DNA of 64,000 bases from Polycladomyces abyssicola (lineage in GTDB: Bacteria; Bacillota; Bacilli; Thermoactinomycetales; JIR-001): the NCBI RefSeq assembly GCF_018326425.1, contig NZ_AP024601.1, positions 2,096,001-2,160,000 of the forward strand, written 5' to 3'. Both the position numbers and the translations under genes were made by a program. Below the pieces are notes generated by a model. It saw only the letters and a program-made list of their open reading frames with translations. It was not told the origin of the DNA and did not search any database. Shown in pieces: positions 51,793 through 60,748 of this stretch; within the stretch, counting starts at the first letter, position 1; every line of letters starts with the position of its first letter.

Positions 51793-52428
51793 TCAAACAT
51801 CTGTATGTTGTCCCAGTTCCACAAAGGCTTTGGTGATCGTCGTTTTGGTGATGCGTCCGATCACTTCCACCCCGTCGCCATCCTCCATCGGGCGCACCAC
51901 TGGAAGCGCGTCTACCTGATACCGCATCAGCTTGGCCGCTGCGTCCAACAACGAGTCGTCCGGCGAGCACGTGACGATGTTGGGCATTCGTGTCATGACA
52001 ATACTGACGGGGATGGTTTGCAAGTCCTGTTTGCCCATGGCCGTTTTCAATAAATCTTTTCGTGAAACAACGCCGGCCAGCTGTTTATTTTCCTTGACAA
52101 CGAACAGGGTACCGACGTCTTCGAGAAACATGGTGCAAATAGCGTCATATGCGGAAGTTTCCTCTTTGACCACGATCGGCAATGATTTGTAATCCTTGAC
52201 CATCAATTTTCGCACATGTTCGCCAAGGAGTTGATTGGCTGATTTGCCGGCATAAAAATACCCCACTCGAGGTCGTGCATCCAAAAATCCCGCCATCGTC
52301 AGGATGGCCAGATCAGGGCGTAACGTGGCCCGTGTCAGATTGAGCTTCTCGGCGATTTGCTCACCGGTGATTGGACCTTCGTCTTTAACGATTTGCAAGA
52401 TCCTCTCCTGGCGTTTTGTTAGCTCGAT
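51793..52428 (-). CDS. ccpN: CcpN/YqzB-type transcriptional repressor (HTH plus CBS pair)
   Basis: An approximately 210-residue regulator: N-terminal winged helix (EGPITGEQIAEKLNLTRATLRPDLAILTMAGFLDARPRVGYFY) and two CBS domains (EETSAYDAICTMFLEDVGTLFVVKENKQLAGVVSRKDLL; LLDAAAKLMRYQVDALPVV). CcpN represses gapB and pckA in response to nucleotide ratios. The conserved first helix reads IELTKRQERILQIV and starts with an ATC at 52428 preceded by a G-rich stretch; the only canonical codon, TTG at 52398, would cut that helix. The start is therefore uncertain. It precedes ppsR. Confidence 0.85.
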   Translation of the reverse strand: MELTKRQERILQIVKDEGPITGEQIAEKLNLTRATLRPDLAILTMAGFLDARPRVGYFYAGKSANQLLGEHVRKLMVKDYKSLPIVVKEETSAYDAICTMFLEDVGTLFVVKENKQLAGVVSRKDLLKTAMGKQDLQTIPVSIVMTRMPNIVTCSPDDSLLDAAAKLMRYQVDALPVVRPMEDGDGVEVIGRITKTTITKAFVELGQHTDV

Positions 52429-52798
52429 CTCCCCGCACCCCCCAGTACGATCCGATCTCTTATTATGTCATACTGAATCGTTTGTTTCACCATTTAGTAT
52501 ATACTATATCCCATTCCCAGTTTGTCTGCAACCAATTTCTAAACAGTTCGTTCATGAATTTTTTCGTTTGGGGAACACTAGCGCGTATCTGATCCATTTG
52601 TGCGCGTCTCTTTCCCGGCTCGCTTTACCTCTCCCTCTCAGGGAGCAGATCAGGAAGCAGGCAAAGTTCGCTTCACTTAGAGGATATTCCCGCGATTTGA
52701 TCTTCGGGACTCCAATGGACACCCTTTGAATATTACAGCCTGATTGTAATTTTTCATATAATTGGAAATCACCAACTGGGCAATGGAGGAATTCTCTC
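52429..52798. other. Interval with relatives of the dispersed repeat, no gene seen
   Basis: On the minus strand this region opens AGGGTGTCC and contains GGTAAAGCGAGCCGGGAAAGAG and ends CACAAATGG, which recalls the foldback element at 29.6 kb. A minus-strand frame here (GVPKIKSREYPLSEANFACF) is only part of this element and has no start signals. A plus-strand promoter for the next gene should lie near 52740. Confidence 0.35.
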
Positions 52799-53719
52799 AT
52801 GCTGTTTTCCAATCCGTTGGCGGTGACGAGTGCGCCCGATCTTCATCAGTTGCATACCATCAGCAAATTGGGTATTCGCCGGGTGGAATTGCAACTTTCG
52901 TCCACACGATACTCAACGGAGGAACTGGCTGACTTGTTCCGAACTTCCGGCTCGGAGCCGATCGCCTTCCGCGTCCCTCCGCACATGGGGTTGGGTACCC
53001 CTACCTTTCATTTAGAACATTGGCGATATTGGCTGGAAACCGTTGCTCCCCTGTTTCCGGAATCACCCAAATGGGTGATCGGATTCGGGGCTACCGTTTC
53101 ATTGGGAGAAATTTTCGAATTCCTGGACGAGCGCCCCCATGATTTCAACGCCTTACATGACTTCAAAACGAAATACGTTGAAACGGTGATCAACCAGCTG
53201 CGCCAGATTGAGGAGATTGCCAAACCGCTCGATATCCAGCTGCTGATCGAGAATGCACCGATGGGAGGTTCCCTGTATTTTGAACCGGGACAAGCCCGCA
53301 TCCACCCGGCTTTGCGTACACCGCGCCATCTGCTGCAAATCACGCAAACGACCGGTGTGAAACTGTGCTTGGACACCGCTCATGCGCGTATCGTATCCAA
53401 CATTCTGTCCTATATGCACCGTTCCCGCAGTATATTTACGGGTGCAACGGAAAAGGAGATCCTGAACGCACCGCGTTCATGGCAGGAATTCTACAAACAA
53501 ACCAAGGACCATATCGCATTGGTCCGTCTTTCCTATGCAGTCAGTTGGGGGGACACGCCGCAAACGGCACATATTCCCTTTCCAAAGGAAGCACACTCGG
53601 AATTGCTCGATTTTGCCGAAGAAGTGGATACCGCTACACCGATCACCTTGGTCGCCGGAGAAACGTCGGAACAGCTGCCATCGTTCCTGGATACATTACG
53701 GCAATTAAAAAAGCGATAA
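52799..53719 (+). CDS. TIM-barrel protein, sugar phosphate isomerase/epimerase-like (AP endonuclease family 2)
   Basis: A 306-residue cytosolic protein of the xylose-isomerase-like TIM-barrel superfamily. Barrel strands and metal-type acids are seen in QLHTISKLGIRRVELQLSS, LDIQLLIENAPMGG (Glu) and GVKLCLDTAHARIV (Asp, His), followed by HIALVRLSYAVSWGD and ITLVAGETS. These mark sugar epimerases or endonuclease IV relatives; substrate is unknown. GGAGG precedes the ATG. It is the only plus-strand gene within the right-hand macrolocus and has its own terminator. Confidence 0.75.
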   Translation: MLFSNPLAVTSAPDLHQLHTISKLGIRRVELQLSSTRYSTEELADLFRTSGSEPIAFRVPPHMGLGTPTFHLEHWRYWLETVAPLFPESPKWVIGFGATVSLGEIFEFLDERPHDFNALHDFKTKYVETVINQLRQIEEIAKPLDIQLLIENAPMGGSLYFEPGQARIHPALRTPRHLLQITQTTGVKLCLDTAHARIVSNILSYMHRSRSIFTGATEKEILNAPRSWQEFYKQTKDHIALVRLSYAVSWGDTPQTAHIPFPKEAHSELLDFAEEVDTATPITLVAGETSEQLPSFLDTLRQLKKR

Positions 53720-53727
53720 AGGAAACA

Positions 53728-53748
53728 GCCGTTCCGTAACGGAACGGC
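53728..53748. terminator. Terminator between the TIM-barrel gene and glyS
   Basis: GCCGTTCC pairs with GGAACGGC around a five-base loop, followed on the plus strand by CTTTTTT; converging genes share it. Confidence 0.85.
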
Positions 53749-53754
53749 CTTTTT

Positions 53755-55845
53755 TCACGTCAAGACCAATTGATCGAACCGTGCGAACTGATGCACCAAA
53801 TCCGTGATCCGGCGCAACAAACCCAGTCTGCGTGTCCGGACGGTTTCGTCCTCCACCATCACCAAGACTTCGTCGAAGAACCGGTGGATGACGGGAACCA
53901 TCGATGCTAACGCTTCATACATACCGTCAGCATCCTGATCCGACAAGCTCGCTGTAAAGGCTTTTTCGGCCTTCCGGTAGACTTCGTACAACTCACGCTC
54001 GGCCGGCTCCGTCATACCGGTTCCATCCAACAGCACATCGGCCGTTCCCTTCACGCCGAGGTTGGCCGTGCGGGTGAATCCCTCAACAGCCAGTTTGTAC
54101 GTTTCGTATGCGCTCGCCCGATCCATCAACACTCTCGCTTTGGCCAACACCAGCTTGGGCCGGGAAATATCCGCTCCCAACACCGCGTCGATCACATCGT
54201 AACGAATACCTTCTTCCTGCAGGACTGTTTTCAAACGCTGTGCAAAGAACGAACGCAATTCCTCCGCGGTTTCTTCCACCGATTTTTTCAAAAGCCCATC
54301 CGACTGCAAGCGCTCCAGCGCGATCGTCCACAATTGATCCAGCGTCAACTGAGACCAACCGTGGTCCAGCAGGATTTGCACGATGCCGGATGCCCTTCTC
54401 CGCAACCCGTACGGGTCTTGGGAACCGGACGGCTGGATGCCAATTCCGAAACAAGCAGCGATGGTGTCCATTTTGTCAGCCAGCCCGATCACGGCACCAA
54501 TCGCGGACTGCGGCGTCTCATCCCCGGCATGGCGCGGCTGGTGATGCTCCTTGATCGCCCGTGCCACTTCTTCGTCTTCCCCGGCTTTACGCGCATACTC
54601 TTCGCCCATGATTCCTTCCAACTCGGGGAACTCGTAGACCATCTGCGTGGACAGGTCGAATTTGCAGATCTGTGCCGCCCGTTTCAATAGCCGTCGGCGG
54701 TCATCTTCCCATTGCAGCGCATCGGCCAGACGATCAGCCAAATACACGATCCGCCGCACTTTGTCGCCCACGGTACCCAATTCTTCGTGAAACACGACCT
54801 GATCCAGCTTTTCCATCGCCTGATCAATGGGCAGCTTCAGGTCCTCATCATAGAAGAATCGCGCATCAGCCAAACGAGCACGCAACACCTTTTCATTCCC
54901 TTTGGCCACCACATCGTGCGAGGTTTCGTCTCCGTTTCGCACAGTGACAAAATGCGGCAACAAGCGGCCGTCCGCTGATTCCACCGGGAAGTAACGCTGA
55001 TGTTCCCGCATCGTGGTGATCAGCACGGCACGCGGTAACACCAGAAAATCTTCATCGAACGAACCGGCAAGTGCCGTCGGGTACTCCACCAAATGCGTCA
55101 CTTCATCCAACAGATCTTCCGCTACCGGAATGCGCCATCCGCGTTCCGCTTCCATCCGCCGCAACTGATCCAAAATCATCTTCCGCCGCTCATCGACGTC
55201 GGCAATCACCCATTGCTTGCGAAGGGCTTCCACATATTGGCCCGGATGAGACAACGTCACTTCTTCCCCCAGGAACCGATGACCCCACGTCCGGTTGGCA
55301 GCCGTCACACCGGCCCAAGAAAACGGAACGACCTCTTCGCCAAAAAGACACACCAGCCAACGAACCGGGCGAATAAAGCGGGTTCGCTCCGTTCCCCAGC
55401 GCATCGTCTTGGGGAAATGAAGCGAGGAGAGTACCGACGGCAGACCTTCTGCCAACAGTTTCACCGTCGGTTGTCCTTCCACCCGTTTGCGGACAAACAC
55501 ATAGGTTTCTCCTTTGAACTCATCAAACACCAACGCATCGACCGGGACGCCCTGTTTCCGGGCGAACCCTTCCGCCGCTTTGCTCCAGCTGCCGTCAGGC
55601 GTAAGGGCGATGTGTTTGGCCGGACCACGTACCTCCTCATCGATGTCCGCCTGCCGTTCGGCCACATCGCGGACCAAAACTGCGATCCGGCGTGGTGTTG
55701 CGTATGTAACCGCCTCTTTTGCCGCGATGCGTTGTTCGTTCAACCAATTTTGTATCCGATCGGCCAATTGATGACGCAGGTTATCGATCAATCGGGCGGG
55801 AATTTCCTCGCAGCCGATTTCCAGCAACAAATCACGCTTCGTCAC
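53755..55845 (-). CDS. glyS: Glycine--tRNA ligase beta subunit
   Basis: A 696-residue beta chain of the tetrameric GlyRS. It begins [25 protein letters not shown], contains [49 protein letters not shown], and the anticodon-binding-like C terminus [26 protein letters not shown]. It works with GlyQ to charge tRNA-Gly. Start overlaps glyQ by 14 bases, as is normal. Regulated through the upstream T-box. Confidence 0.97.
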   Translation of the reverse strand: MTKRDLLLEIGCEEIPARLIDNLRHQLADRIQNWLNEQRIAAKEAVTYATPRRIAVLVRDVAERQADIDEEVRGPAKHIALTPDGSWSKAAEGFARKQGVPVDALVFDEFKGETYVFVRKRVEGQPTVKLLAEGLPSVLSSLHFPKTMRWGTERTRFIRPVRWLVCLFGEEVVPFSWAGVTAANRTWGHRFLGEEVTLSHPGQYVEALRKQWVIADVDERRKMILDQLRRMEAERGWRIPVAEDLLDEVTHLVEYPTALAGSFDEDFLVLPRAVLITTMREHQRYFPVESADGRLLPHFVTVRNGDETSHDVVAKGNEKVLRARLADARFFYDEDLKLPIDQAMEKLDQVVFHEELGTVGDKVRRIVYLADRLADALQWEDDRRRLLKRAAQICKFDLSTQMVYEFPELEGIMGEEYARKAGEDEEVARAIKEHHQPRHAGDETPQSAIGAVIGLADKMDTIAACFGIGIQPSGSQDPYGLRRRASGIVQILLDHGWSQLTLDQLWTIALERLQSDGLLKKSVEETAEELRSFFAQRLKTVLQEEGIRYDVIDAVLGADISRPKLVLAKARVLMDRASAYETYKLAVEGFTRTANLGVKGTADVLLDGTGMTEPAERELYEVYRKAEKAFTASLSDQDADGMYEALASMVPVIHRFFDEVLVMVEDETVRTRRLGLLRRITDLVHQFARFDQLVLT

Positions 55846-56725
55846 GCTGATTCCCTCCTTTTTTCAGCAAGGGATACCCCAGTTCCTCCCGGGCCTGAAC
55901 ATAGGCACGGGCACATTGTCGGGCCATGTTGCGCACACGGGCCAAATAGCCGGTCCGTTCGGTCACACTGATCGCGCCGCGCGCTTCCAACAGGTTAAAC
56001 GTATGGGAACATTTGAGCACATAATCGTAGGCGGCATGTACCAACTTTGCTTCCAGCGCCCGTTTCGCCTCATTTTCGTATGCGTCGAACAACCGGAACA
56101 GGAGATCCGCATCCGAGATTTCAAACGAGTATTTGGAATGCTCATATTCCGGCTGGTGGAATACGTCGCCGTAGGTGACACCATTCACCCACTCCAGATC
56201 AAAGACGCTCTCCTTCTCCTGAATGTAGGAAGCCAACCGCTCGAGACCATATGTCAACTCGACCGAAACCGGGTCGACATCCAGTCCCCCCACCTGTTGG
56301 AAGTAGGTGAATTGGGTAATCTCCATCCCGTCGAGCCATACTTCCCAACCGAGGCCAGCCGCCCCCATCGCAGGGTTTTCCCAGTTGTCCTCAACGAATC
56401 GGATGTCGTGATGCCGCGGGTCGATACCCAGCGCACGCAAGCTGTCCAAGTAGATTTCCTGGATATTGTCCGGTGACGGTTTCATAATTACCTGAAACTG
56501 GTGATGCTGGTACAGACGGTTCGGGTTTTCCCCGTAGCGGCCGTCAGCCGGTCGGCGGGAAGGTTCCACATAAGCCACGTTCCAAGGTTCCGGCCCCAGC
56601 GCACGCAAAAATGTCATCGGGTTCATCGTCCCGGCTCCTTTTTCCACATCGTACGGTTGGACCAGAACACAGCCTTGTTCGGCCCAAAACGACTGCAATC
56701 GCAAAATCATTTCCTGAAAGTTCAT
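55832..56725 (-). CDS. glyQ: Glycine--tRNA ligase alpha subunit
   Basis: A 297-residue class II catalytic subunit: [77 protein letters not shown] (motif 2 type), [24 protein letters not shown] (motif 3). Full length. GGAGG lies upstream of two adjacent ATGs; the second (56725) has the better spacing. A glycine T-box precedes it. Confidence 0.97.
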   Translation of the reverse strand: MNFQEMILRLQSFWAEQGCVLVQPYDVEKGAGTMNPMTFLRALGPEPWNVAYVEPSRRPADGRYGENPNRLYQHHQFQVIMKPSPDNIQEIYLDSLRALGIDPRHHDIRFVEDNWENPAMGAAGLGWEVWLDGMEITQFTYFQQVGGLDVDPVSVELTYGLERLASYIQEKESVFDLEWVNGVTYGDVFHQPEYEHSKYSFEISDADLLFRLFDAYENEAKRALEAKLVHAAYDYVLKCSHTFNLLEARGAISVTERTGYLARVRNMARQCARAYVQAREELGYPLLKKGGNQRDEA

Positions 56726-56862
56726 CATTCCACCTCCATCGTCATCATGGCATGGCCCTTTCCCCGACTCGTTCCTCACGTGGTGAAGTCACTCATCGTG
56801 GAAAGAAAGCCCTCGATTCCCCATTTGCCAGACACACCTTGTATTGCGAAGAACGACAAAAA

Positions 56863-57080
56863 CCCCCCTGTCCCCTTTCACATAGGGACGGGAGGTTTCC
56901 CGCGGTTCCACCCTATTTGACCGACCGCATCTTCCGGTCGATCCCCTCTTTTGCACTCGTGCTCGAGACTGCCCTTCACCGGGTTCCGTGGCCGGGCTTC
57001 CACCCTCCCCGGCTCGCTCACACACGAAAGATCCGGCTACTCCTTTCTCTCATCGCACTGCCGTTGTTCAATTTTGGAGA
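56863..57080 (-). ncRNA. T-box riboswitch (glycine) controlling glyQS
   Basis: The minus strand has T-box hallmarks: stem I with GATGAGAGAAAGGAG and distal loop text GGTGGAAGCCCGG, the T-box sequence AATAGGGTGGAACCGCGGG, and a terminator CCTCCCGTCCC...GGGACAGGGGGG followed by TTTTTG. The TGGA of the T-box loop is complementary to UCCA, the 3' end of tRNA-Gly, as seen in the tRNA at 9.8 kb. A GGC-A stretch in stem I (GAAGGGCAG) is a candidate specifier. It reads tRNA-Gly charging to control glyQS. Confidence 0.93.
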
Positions 57081-57087
57081 TAGACTA

Positions 57088-57117
57088 TTTATACCAAAGA
57101 AAAAAGGACCTTGTCAA
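57088..57117 (-). promoter_or_regulatory. Promoter of the T-box-glyQS operon
   Basis: Minus-strand TTGACA (57117-57112), 18-base spacer, TATAAA (57093-57088). The -35 overlaps the last codons of recO, so glyQS has its own promoter within the macrolocus. Confidence 0.8.
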
Positions 57118-57869
57118 TCTCGGCCCCATCCGCTTCGCAGCTGATCCAGAAATGCGCGCGACCGCAAACGAACGGGAACGTATTCGTCGATGAACGCACG
57201 CAATGCGTTGTCCAATTGTCGCTTGGTCTCTTCCTTGACCCGCACTTCCCCCAACCGGTCCGGCACGGCTCGTTGCAACAGCTTCAAAATGCGGGCAGAC
57301 GCTTCGGACAACGGCAATGAGGCGGGGTCATGCGTCGCACAATCCAAACAAAGAAACCCCCCGTGCCGTACGCTGAACCGAACAGGGAGTTCCTCCCGTT
57401 TGCATCGAATGCATCCGTTCAAATAGGGACGGTAACCTGCAGTCTCCAATACCTTCAGTTCAAAGATATGACGGAGTATGTCCGCATCGGTTTCCGTTTC
57501 CAACAACGACAAGGTGGACGTCCACAATGAAAACAAATGCGGGTACGGTTCTTTTTCTTCCGTCAGACGGTCCAGCAGTTCGGACAGATAAGCGGCGATC
57601 GCCGTTTTTTCCAGATCGGAGCGAAGCAAATGATGAGCATGAATGAGATCCGCTTGCGACAAGGTGGGCAACCCGCTTCCTCCCGAAAACCATACATATT
57701 CGCCATGGGTAAAAGGTTGGGTTACCGCGCTGAAACGGCTTTTTGGCTTTTTGGCGCCGCGGGCCATAACCGATATCTTTCCCTGTTCCCGTGTAAATAG
57801 CCAGACGAGCTTGTGACTTTCCCCGTAATCGCGGGTGCGGATCACCACGCCTTCCGTTTTGATCAGCAT
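57114..57869 (-). CDS. recO: DNA repair protein RecO
   Basis: A 251-residue RecO: N-terminal OB fold (LIKTEGVVIRTRDYGESHKLVWLFTREQGKISVMARGAKKPKSRFSAVTQPFTHGEY), helical middle, and the zinc-finger segment CIRCKREELPVRFSVRHGGFLCLDC. It loads RecA with RecF/RecR onto SSB-coated DNA. It sits in the conserved order era-yqzL-recO-glyQS. Confidence 0.95.
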   Translation of the reverse strand: MLIKTEGVVIRTRDYGESHKLVWLFTREQGKISVMARGAKKPKSRFSAVTQPFTHGEYVWFSGGSGLPTLSQADLIHAHHLLRSDLEKTAIAAYLSELLDRLTEEKEPYPHLFSLWTSTLSLLETETDADILRHIFELKVLETAGYRPYLNGCIRCKREELPVRFSVRHGGFLCLDCATHDPASLPLSEASARILKLLQRAVPDRLGEVRVKEETKRQLDNALRAFIDEYVPVRLRSRAFLDQLRSGWGRD

Positions 57870-57884
57870 ACGCCGCGTCCTTCC

Positions 57885-58022
57885 TTAGGTTTCTTCTCCC
57901 TCATCCTGGCCATCCGGCATCTCGTTGGCGGAATCGTTCGCTAACGCCTCAGCATCCTTGTACAACAAGTATGCATCGACACTGCCAGTTACGGCAAAAC
58001 AGTTCCAAAAGAAATGGCGCAA
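57885..58022 (-). CDS. yqzL: YqzL-family small protein
   Basis: A 45-residue protein between era and recO, where Bacillales encode YqzL. It reads MRHFFWNCFAVTGSVDAYLLYKDAEAL then an acidic tail (NDSANEMPDGQDEGEET). FFWNxFxxTGxxDAYLLYK is the family signature. The start is TTG at 58022, seven bases after AAAGGATGAT; no ATG is in frame. The acidic tail is longer than usual. Function is unknown. Missed by length-based gene calling. Confidence 0.85.
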   Translation of the reverse strand: MRHFFWNCFAVTGSVDAYLLYKDAEALANDSANEMPDGQDEGEET

Positions 58023-58127
58023 CCAGCATCATCCTTTCCGCTTTGTTTGTCATCTGTTAGGATGACCGGGAACGGAAGGAGTATGTGCGAATTGCGGTAT
58101 ATCCACAAAAAAACTTTTTCTTCCAGT

Positions 58128-59027
58128 TCAATCCTCTTCCCGATAGCCGAACTGCCGCAGGAGAAACTCTTCGTTGCGCCAGTCCTTTTTCACTTTCACC
58201 CATAAATCGAGGAAAACTTTGCTGCCGAAGAGACGCTCGATCTCCTCACGTGCCAGTCTGCCCACTTCTTTGAGCATGCTGCCCCGTTTGCCAATCAGGA
58301 TGCCCTTTTGTGAATCCCGCTCGGTGTAGATGGTGGCACGCACGTAGACTGCTCCGTTTTCGCGCTGTTTCATCTCTTCCACGATCACCGCGACAGAATG
58401 CGGAACCTCCTCACGCGTGAGAAACAGTACCTTTTCCCGAATCAGTTCACCGACGATAAACCGCTCCGGGTGGTCCGTCACCTGGTCGGCCGGATAGTAG
58501 GCCGGCCCTTCCGGCAACCGTTCGAAAATCAATCGTACCAGTGTGGATGTGTTGTTCCCCTGCAACGCCGAAATGGGGACAAACTCCGCGAAGTCGTGCA
58601 GTTGCCGGTACTGGTCGATCAGCGGCAACAGATCATCGGGATGAACTTGGTCGATTTTGTTAATCACCAGAAAGACTGGTGTTTTGATCCCCTTCAAGTG
58701 TTCGGTGATGTAACGATCACCCGGCCCCAGTCCTTCGCTCGCATCAACCAGAAACAGCACCAGATCCACTTCATCCAACGCATTTTGCGCCGTTTTCACC
58801 AAGTATTCACCCAGTTTGGATTTGGGTTTATGGATACCGGGCGTATCCAGGAAAATGATTTGTCCGCGTTCGTCGGTATATACGCCGCGAATCTGGTTCC
58901 GTGTCGTCTGCGGTTTGTCCGACATAATCGCTACTTTTTGGCCGATGATATGGTTCATCAGCGTTGATTTGCCCACGTTGGGGCGGCCGATCAACGCCAC
59001 AAAACCCGATTTATACCCTTCATTCAT
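58128..59027 (-). CDS. era: Ribosome-assembly GTPase Era
   Basis: A 299-residue Era GTPase: G1 GRPNVGKST (14-22), G2/G3 around [27 protein letters not shown]4 VINKIDQV, G5 ISALQG, then a KH domain with [39 protein letters not shown]. It binds 16S rRNA 3' end and helps 30S maturation. Start overlaps the cdd stop by eight bases. Confidence 0.97.
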   Translation of the reverse strand: MNEGYKSGFVALIGRPNVGKSTLMNHIIGQKVAIMSDKPQTTRNQIRGVYTDERGQIIFLDTPGIHKPKSKLGEYLVKTAQNALDEVDLVLFLVDASEGLGPGDRYITEHLKGIKTPVFLVINKIDQVHPDDLLPLIDQYRQLHDFAEFVPISALQGNNTSTLVRLIFERLPEGPAYYPADQVTDHPERFIVGELIREKVLFLTREEVPHSVAVIVEEMKQRENGAVYVRATIYTERDSQKGILIGKRGSMLKEVGRLAREEIERLFGSKVFLDLWVKVKKDWRNEEFLLRQFGYREED

Positions 59028-59415
59028 TGTTTAAATCCCCCTTTCCGAACGCGCCGGGCAACAAAGCCCCCACGGTTGTTTCCGTTACATCTCCTTTGAT
59101 ATTGGCCAACCACACCTTCATGTCCGAAGGGCACAGTTCGAACAGTACCTGACGGCAGGCACCACAGGGGGAAACCGGTCCCTCCGTATCCGCCACCACG
59201 GCGATTCCGGTAAATCGGCGGGCGCCTTCGGACACCGCTTTGAACAGCGCCGTCCGTTCTGCGCAATTGGTAAGGCCGTACGAAGCGTTTTCCACGTTGC
59301 ACCCTGTAAATATCGTTCCCTCGTCCGTTAGCAAAGCGGCTCCTACCCGGAACCGCGAATAAGGAACGTAGGCATGCTCACGTGCTTGTTTCGCTGCTTC
59401 GATCAATCGCTCCAT
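59020..59415 (-). CDS. cdd: Cytidine deaminase
   Basis: A 131-residue homotetrameric-type deaminase converting cytidine to uridine. Zinc ligands are Cys51 with catalytic Glu53 ([11 protein letters not shown]) and Cys84/Cys87 (PCGACRQV). AAAGGAGA precedes the ATG at 59415; the longer frame has no site. Between dgkA and era as in B. subtilis. Confidence 0.96.
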   Translation of the reverse strand: MERLIEAAKQAREHAYVPYSRFRVGAALLTDEGTIFTGCNVENASYGLTNCAERTALFKAVSEGARRFTGIAVVADTEGPVSPCGACRQVLFELCPSDMKVWLANIKGDVTETTVGALLPGAFGKGDLNNE

Positions 59416-59580
59416 GTCCAATCTCCTTTGCCTTCCCACCATTATGCTACAGCATATTTTTGACCACCGTTTGTAACCCGAATCATCTCCAGGTTACCCA
59501 GGATTGCTGACAAAGTTACGCGAACAGCTACCCTCTCCACAGATTCTCGGCTGGATTTAGCATCCACTCCATCGTTCACC

Positions 59581-60270
59581 CTACAACAGATGCACGCCGA
59601 TAACCGCTACCACGATTCCCAGCAGTGCACCCAGGATCACCGGTTCTGCTCGGTCGTGCATGCGGTATCTCGTCCCCGTGAGCAAGAGGGCCATCAAATA
59701 CACCAAAATCGTAACCAGCAACTGACCAATAATCAAGACCAGAGAGGTGGCGATGCAGAAAGCGAGGGAAGTGGTGATGCTGGGTTCCCAACGTGCACGA
59801 TCCAATCGGTGCATCCATCCCTTGATCATGAGCGTGAGGAAAAAATCAAACGCAATAATCGCGGCAAGGCCGATGTTGAGCGGATAATGGGAGCCTTTGA
59901 AATATGCGGAGAACAGTTTATCGAGATAGGGCCAAAACACACTGACGCCGACCACCACAGCCAGACCGGCGCACAACAATACGGCGCCGGCGGCGACGTC
60001 TTTGGCTACTTTGGCCAACGGGTGGAATTCTTCGGTGACCATGTCCACGACCGACTCAACGGCAGTGTTGAACAACTCGGCCACCAACACCAGGATGATG
60101 GTGACAAACAGCAACAGCGCTTCCGCCTTGCTTAACGGCAGGTACAAACTTAACAGCAACACGCCCAGTGCACTGAGGAAGTGAACGCGCATATTGCGCT
60201 GGGTGACCAGCGTGTAGCGCAATCCTTCCAATGCATACCGAAAACTTCGGACCACTTTGCCCAACCACAT
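59581..60270 (-). CDS. dgkA: Undecaprenol/diacylglycerol kinase DgkA with extra C-terminal membrane domain
   Basis: A 229-residue membrane protein. Residues 1-130 are a normal Bacillus-type DgkA: FRYALEGLRYTLVTQRNMRVHFLSALGVL, VAELFNTAVESVVDMV (catalytic Glu and Mg ligands), KVAKDVAAGAVLLCAGLAVVVGV. Residues 130-229 add about four helices (LNIGLAAIIAFDFFLTLMIKGWMHRL; IATSLVLIIGQLLVTILVYLMALLL; PVILGALLGIVVAVIGV). The tail recalls degenerate PAP2-phosphatase helices (MHDRAEPVILGALLG) but lacks the full motif. Position in the macrolocus confirms orthology. Confidence 0.93.
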   Translation of the reverse strand: MWLGKVVRSFRYALEGLRYTLVTQRNMRVHFLSALGVLLLSLYLPLSKAEALLLFVTIILVLVAELFNTAVESVVDMVTEEFHPLAKVAKDVAAGAVLLCAGLAVVVGVSVFWPYLDKLFSAYFKGSHYPLNIGLAAIIAFDFFLTLMIKGWMHRLDRARWEPSITTSLAFCIATSLVLIIGQLLVTILVYLMALLLTGTRYRMHDRAEPVILGALLGIVVAVIGVHLL

Positions 60271-60280
60271 AAGAGAACCC

Positions 60281-60748
60281 CTACCTTTTTAAGCCGACTC
60301 GCTCCAAAATCTCCTCCTGACGTGTAAACATCTCTTTTTCTTCCGCCTCCGTGCCGTGATCATACCCCAAGAGATGCAAAAAACCGTGTACCGCGAGAAA
60401 TCCCAGTTCCCGTTCGAATGAGTGTCCGTACTCCGCTGCTTGCTCCTCTGTACGCGGGATGGAGATGAAAATGTCGCCCAGCGGAACCGGCTCCCCGTCC
60501 GTGGTTTCCCATTCCTCATCCGGCTCCCACAACGGAAAGGACAACACATCCGTGGGCCGGTCCACATCCCGGTATTCGCGATTGAGCCGGCGAATGGCCT
60601 CATTATCCAACAACGTGACGGACACTTCGGCCGGCGGCAATTGTTCGATCTCCGCTCCCGCCTCCAGACACCGTTCGATCCATACCAGCGCCGCACGCTG
60701 GGATTCCGTCAAATCGGTTTCCACATTGAGGTCAATAGTGATGCTCAT
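60281..60748 (-). CDS. ybeY: Endoribonuclease YbeY
   Basis: A 155-residue metal-dependent rRNA maturation nuclease. The zinc site is His121, His125 and His131 in HGFLHLLGYDHGTEAEEKEM; the conserved RLNREYRDVDRPTDVLSFP segment lies in the middle. It matures 16S rRNA ends and supports 70S quality control. Start overlaps the pgpH stop by four bases. Confidence 0.97.
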   Translation of the reverse strand: MSITIDLNVETDLTESQRAALVWIERCLEAGAEIEQLPPAEVSVTLLDNEAIRRLNREYRDVDRPTDVLSFPLWEPDEEWETTDGEPVPLGDIFISIPRTEEQAAEYGHSFERELGFLAVHGFLHLLGYDHGTEAEEKEMFTRQEEILERVGLKR

